Positions 59,944-64,000 of a stretch of 64,000 bases of DNA are shown in pieces. The notes under the pieces were generated by a model. The model was not told the origin of the DNA, did no database searches, and was given only the letters and a program-made list of their open reading frames with translations. The position numbers and the translations under genes were made by a program. The stretch's first letter is position 1. Every line of letters begins with the position of its first letter. The stretch is from Rhypophila decipiens (lineage: Eukaryota; Ascomycota; Sordariomycetes; Sordariales; Naviculisporaceae): NCBI GenBank assembly GCA_033297075.1, contig MU858060.1, positions 388,415 to 452,414 of the forward strand. The letters run 5' to 3'.

Positions 59944-61536
59944 ATGGGCAGCAACCCCTTCCAGTTCCAGGAGCATGACGATGACGCCCCATTCGGCGCT
60001 GGCCGGACCGTGGCAGTCATCGGTGGAGGGTTCAGCGGGGTCTGTACCACGGCTCACTTGTTGAAGCGAGGACTTGTTGTGACACTCTTTGAGCGTTCCA
60101 GTGTCCTCGGCGGTGTTTGGCATTATGATGACCGTGTGTGCGTGGATCCTCTGTACCCCAACAACAAGCCGTCCCTGGGTGATTACAGAGTCTCGGCAGC
60201 AGGAGAGCATCATAGTGGGATCTCAACCCCCCCGGAAGAGAACAGTAAAGTCGACTACGACGAGGAAACGCTCCCGGTCAGTACTAGCAACGACAATAAG
60301 CACACCTTCACGACCCCCCTCGACCCAGAGGTCGAGTTTTCACCTCCAGGCCCCTGTTACGCCGGCCTCAAGACCAACGTCCCTACCCATCTCATGGTAA
60401 GCAGCCTCGTTCCCTGGCCGGAGGGCACCGAGAGGAGTGTCGGACAACAGCAGGTCGAAGAATACATCCACAGGCTGGCCAAGGACCACGGTGTGGACGA
60501 GGTCGCCTTGCTCCATACACGTGTCGACGAGGTCCGGAAATCACGGGCGGGCAAGTGGGAAATACGCACCGTCAGTCTCCAAAAGAACACGGGAGCACTC
60601 GTTGAGAAGTTATGGCACTTTGACCTCGTTGTCGTTGCGTCGGGGCATTACAACATGCCCCGAATCCCCGACATCCCCGGGCTCCGGCAGTGGAAAGCTG
60701 CCTTCCCCGGCCGCGTCATTCATTCCAAGCAGTACCGCAGCCCCGCCAAGTTCAAGGGCGAGAACATATTGGTCATCGGAGGCGGTGTTTCTGCTGTTGA
60801 CATCTGCCGCGAGCTGGGTGGTGTCGCGGCCAATACCTACCAGAGTGTTCGCGGGGGGGCCTTCGACCTTCCGTTATCCATGCTGCCCACAACCGCGACC
60901 AGAGTCGCGGAGGTGGTTGAGTTCACTCTCGACGACCGCCGCACTGAGCCACCATCCAGCCATCAAGAGCTAAAGCCTATCCCAGGGCGGGCTACTCTGG
61001 GAGATGGAACTGTGCTTGACAACATACATCACGTGGTCATGGCAACAGGATATATTACTTCCTATCCATTCCTCCCCCAGCTTCACTGCGATAGTGCACC
61101 AATCGAATCGCCGGGTGATGAACTGCTTGTCACGTCCGACGGTGTCATGGCACACAATCTGCACAAAGACATGTTCTACATCAAGGACCCGACCCTAGCC
61201 TTCGTGGGAGTTCCGTACCATGTTGCAACATTCTCACTTTTCGACTTCCAGGCTCAGGCAATATCCTGGGTGTTCTCCGGGCAGACACACCTGCCAACCG
61301 AGGAGGAGATGAGGGGAGAATATAGAGCGAAGGTGAAGGTGAAAGGGCACGGTCGAGAATTCCACTCGCTGCACGCGCCTCCGGGCGAGATAGGCTATGT
61401 GAGCGCCCTGGTCGAATGGGTGAATCGTGGTATAGGGGAGAAAGGGGCCCAAAGGATGAGACCCCATTCCGAGGAATGGGTCAAGGAGCACGAGAAATTG
61501 AAGGCTATGTTTGCTGGACAGTGGAAGAAGAGCTGA
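59944..61536 (+). CDS. Flavin-containing monooxygenase-like protein
   Basis: Single exon, 530 aa from the ATG at 59944. The FAD-binding Rossmann motif VIGGGFSG is at residues ~26-32, the FMO fingerprint FPGRVIHSKQY at ~254-264 and the NADPH-binding VIGGGVSAVD at ~277-286; ATGY of the family is near 365. Such enzymes add one oxygen to soft nucleophiles (S or N) or act as Baeyer-Villiger or N-hydroxylating enzymes. An insertion of ~50 residues after the first Rossmann segment (residues ~75-125) is hydrophilic and variable. It follows the permease in the same direction, 0.9 kb away. It could take part in organosulfur oxidation with the neighbouring TauD enzyme, but the link rests on position alone. 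Confidence 0.88.
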   Translation: MGSNPFQFQEHDDDAPFGAGRTVAVIGGGFSGVCTTAHLLKRGLVVTLFERSSVLGGVWHYDDRVCVDPLYPNNKPSLGDYRVSAAGEHHSGISTPPEENSKVDYDEETLPVSTSNDNKHTFTTPLDPEVEFSPPGPCYAGLKTNVPTHLMVSSLVPWPEGTERSVGQQQVEEYIHRLAKDHGVDEVALLHTRVDEVRKSRAGKWEIRTVSLQKNTGALVEKLWHFDLVVVASGHYNMPRIPDIPGLRQWKAAFPGRVIHSKQYRSPAKFKGENILVIGGGVSAVDICRELGGVAANTYQSVRGGAFDLPLSMLPTTATRVAEVVEFTLDDRRTEPPSSHQELKPIPGRATLGDGTVLDNIHHVVMATGYITSYPFLPQLHCDSAPIESPGDELLVTSDGVMAHNLHKDMFYIKDPTLAFVGVPYHVATFSLFDFQAQAISWVFSGQTHLPTEEEMRGEYRAKVKVKGHGREFHSLHAPPGEIGYVSALVEWVNRGIGEKGAQRMRPHSEEWVKEHEKLKAMFAGQWKKS

Positions 61537-61797
61537 GTTGTCTTGAGCCAAACTAGACCTAATTATCATGTGAAAGAAAAAGTTGGGAGTGAAAGCTGGG
61601 GTTTTGTGCAAATACTTTTTATTTGCCTGGACGACTAGATAATCAGTTATATAATCGCTATCACCTGCCCTAAATCACAAACATAAGCCATCCTTCCCAG
61701 GACTAAAGACCATACCGTAGACGATGAACAGGCCACATCTTACCATGTACAACTTTTGGTCGTTATATACTAGCCCACTTGAATCTGTCCACCATCA

Positions 61798-62550
61798 CTA
61801 GTTATTGGGCTGCCTGGAGTCCGGCTCGTGTGGGTACGGGACCCCCTCGACGCCAACTTCACGGACGGTGATAGCCGTTGACCCGGTGCTCTGGTAGCTC
61901 TCAGTGGCGAGGATCATATAGTCGTGCTTTCCGAGTTTCAGGCCGGTCTTGTTCCAGGCATCAAAGTGGTTGCCGGTGGTGATCTGACCGCCGACACGCT
62001 TAAGCCGGCGAACTGACCAGACCTGGTAGAAAGTCGCTCTGCCGGCGATTGACGGCTGGTTGATACGTCGGGTCTGGTAGATGTCATAGATGCCGCCGTC
62101 GCTGCTGATGCTGCCCTGTTTCTGGGCCCCGGCGCTGGGGATCAAGGTTCCGTAGTTCTCGACGATATAGTACTCAACCAAGGGATCCTTGGTCCATCCG
62201 TACAGTGCAAGGTAGGAGTTGGTGCTTTGGGCATTCCAGGTGCCGTTATATTCGACAGTCTTGTTGCCACCGGGGTTCCAGCCCTTGCCGCCAACCCAGT
62301 TGCCGACGTTCTTCCATTGCGCGTCGTAGGATCCGTTGGCGAGATTATTGTACGTGACACTGCCGCGACCGTCTGACCAGAAGGAGTAAAAGTAGCCGCT
62401 GTGGAAGCCGTTACCTTCAGGGGAGCCCGCTGCCGCTGCCCGACCTTCGATGTTGAGCTTGTTGCCGAGCTGAAAAGACCTGCCGAAAAGCTGGTCGTCC
62501 AAGGGGACGGCAACCACGAGAGTGGCGGCGAGAAGAAGGCGCTTGAGCAT
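61798..62550 (-). CDS. GH11 endo-1,4-beta-xylanase, secreted
   Basis: Single exon, 250 aa. A signal peptide ([16 protein letters not shown]) is followed by a short propeptide and a complete GH11 beta-jelly-roll. Catalytic residues are in place: nucleophile Glu126 ([12 protein letters not shown]) and acid/base Glu217 ([10 protein letters not shown]). The thumb region and the conserved [10 protein letters not shown] segment are also present. It cleaves internal beta-1,4 bonds of xylan outside the cell, as in plant-biomass decay or infection. A short hydrophilic tail follows the last strand; there is no carbohydrate-binding module. A XlnR/Xyr1-type GGCTAAA lies 312 bp upstream, and the promoter abuts the AT-rich block. 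Confidence 0.97.
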   Translation of the reverse strand: MLKRLLLAATLVVAVPLDDQLFGRSFQLGNKLNIEGRAAAAGSPEGNGFHSGYFYSFWSDGRGSVTYNNLANGSYDAQWKNVGNWVGGKGWNPGGNKTVEYNGTWNAQSTNSYLALYGWTKDPLVEYYIVENYGTLIPSAGAQKQGSISSDGGIYDIYQTRRINQPSIAGRATFYQVWSVRRLKRVGGQITTGNHFDAWNKTGLKLGKHDYMILATESYQSTGSTAITVREVGVEGVPYPHEPDSRQPNN

Positions 62551-62875
62551 GACGAATAGAGTGGGAGATAGGTGTCTCAGGGAATGACTTACAACCTGAT
62601 TTAGACCCAGGAAGATATTAGAGGGGAGAAAGGTTGCGAGATCATGTCCTCTTTAATCCTCGAGTCTTCCGCCGCTCCGGAGAGGGGTTTGAGTTGGCGG
62701 GCCAAAAGGGCTCCTCCGCCCAGTGGTCTTTCCTGGTCAGTCGACCTCGCTAGAAAAGCCAAATAGAGATCCGGAGGTTGGCCAAACAATGACCGTCGAG
62801 AAGTAAGCAAGTACTGTGATAAATGTCCGGTTCGTTGAGCCGGGTGTAACCCACCCTTTACGGCTAAATTCCCCT
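62551..62875. promoter_or_regulatory. Xylanase promoter with XlnR/Xyr1-type sites
   Basis: GGCTAAA at 62862-62868 equals the consensus bound by the xylanase activator XlnR. AAAAGCC at 62754-62760 fits the looser GGC(A/T)4 form used for Xyr1 on the opposite strand. The unique GC-balanced sequence ends within about 10 bp of the GGCTAAA site. Binding is inferred. Confidence 0.45.
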
Positions 62876-64000
62876 AGAACTATAATAGCTTATCTATTTA
62901 AGACTAGAAGTTTTTATAGTATATACTTTAATAGTATTAAGAGTAAAGGGTTAAAAACTTATACTTAACTTAATAATACTTACTTTATAAGATAAAGTAT
63001 AAAGGAAAAAGAATAAAAGAATAAGAGTTTTTAGGAAATAATTATTTTTAAGTTTTATAATTTTTTATTATTTATTATTTATAATAATATTATATTTAAA
63101 TCTAGTATTTAAAAAAATTAAATTATATAAGTTAATTAATTATATAATAATATTATAATAATAACTATAATATTAAGATTATATACTAAAGGTATTTTAC
63201 TAAGATATAATTACTATATACTCCTTATAAAGAATAAAACTAAGGTGCTATTAGTCGAAGTATAATAGGGTAGTAAGCTAGTAGTAAGCTAGTAGTAAGC
63301 TAATTAGAGAATACTAAAGCGAGCTATAGCGAGTAATAAGCCCTAAAATAAGCCCTAGCGAGTAATAATAGCTACTAAATACAAGCTAATAGCGAGCTAA
63401 ATATAATATAACTAATTAAACTACTATAAATAGGCTAAAAAAGCCAATTAAAATAGTATTTAATTCGCTAGAATAAAGCGATTTAAACGTACTTAGTTAT
63501 ATATATATATAACTAGCTATTATAGTATTAGTCATAGTCGCTTAATTATATTAATCGCTATAGTAATAACTATATTAATTATATAATTACTATTAAACTT
63601 ACTAAATAATTAAATAAGCTATATAATATAGTTAGTAAGTTATAATTAACGACTAGACTAGCTACTAACTAGTTACTACTAACTTAGTAATTAAAAGAGT
63701 AAAATATTAAAGGTATAATATTACTTTATAATACTAGACTTTTACTATAGTATTTAAATTAATAGAATATTTAAAGTAATAGCTACTATAATATATAGTT
63801 AACGTCAGTAAATAATATTTAATCTATACTTTTTATATGTTAATAATAATAAAGTTAATTTTAGAGAAAGATAATTCTAAAACTTTTAAATTCAGTTAAG
63901 ATTTAAATCAAAAATATCAAACTTTATTTTGAACTTATAATTAGAAAAGATTTTAAACTAATATAATAAATAATATTAATTTCAAAATTTATTCTTAAAC
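62876..64000. repeat. AT-rich, TpA-rich block, probable RIP-decayed repeat
   Basis: From about 62876 to the window end composition changes abruptly to strongly AT-rich with very many TA dinucleotides, few CG and no open frame of note. Short internal tandem motifs remain (AGCTAGTAGTA near 63275-63300; repeated GCGAG near 63320-63400). This is what repeat-induced point mutation leaves of a transposon or other duplicated DNA. The original element cannot be recognised. It runs off the right edge. Confidence 0.8.

Overview
The window is nuclear DNA of a filamentous ascomycete, most likely a Sordariomycete. Introns are short (about 48-240 nt, one of 544 nt) with GT..AG ends and TACTAAC/GCTAAC branch sites. 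Proteins such as scytalone dehydratase, MDM10, PRP8 and a GH11 xylanase look like those of melanised, plant-associated moulds. The species cannot be fixed from sequence alone. The last ~1.1 kb turns abruptly AT-rich and TpA-rich, as expected of a repeat decayed by RIP.

Layout: 0-6 kb, a RAD26/CSB repair ATPase (-) and a ketopantoate-reductase-like protein (+). 6-19 kb, a gene-poor stretch with one short two-repeat Myb factor (-) in its middle. 19-30 kb, PRP8 (-) and eIF3c (+), divergent. 30-34.5 kb, RPS14 (-) and RPL7 (+), divergent, then ISA2 (-); an RPL7 intron carries a C/D-box snoRNA. 35-41 kb, a secreted ricin-B-like lectin with two tandem modules (-) and RPS19 (+). 41-43.5 kb, a six-exon ankyrin / deaminase-fold / AT-hook gene (-), the most unusual locus here. 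44-52 kb, a ZIP zinc transporter, MDM10, scytalone dehydratase and a DUF2293 protein, all (-). 52-62.6 kb, a CorA-family transporter (-), a TauD dioxygenase (-) divergent from a Dal5-family permease (+), a flavin monooxygenase (+) and a GH11 xylanase (-). 62.9-64 kb, AT-rich block.

Most genes are independent housekeeping functions. Three functional links can be argued. The TauD dioxygenase and Dal5-type permease share a promoter holding a perfect CYS3 consensus site, which suggests sulfonate-sulfur scavenging, perhaps with the adjacent FMO. The zinc transporter has a near-consensus zinc-response element upstream. The xylanase has a GGCTAAA XlnR-type site. Exon models were built by eye from splice signals, reading-frame phase and family conservation; they are not transcript-confirmed.
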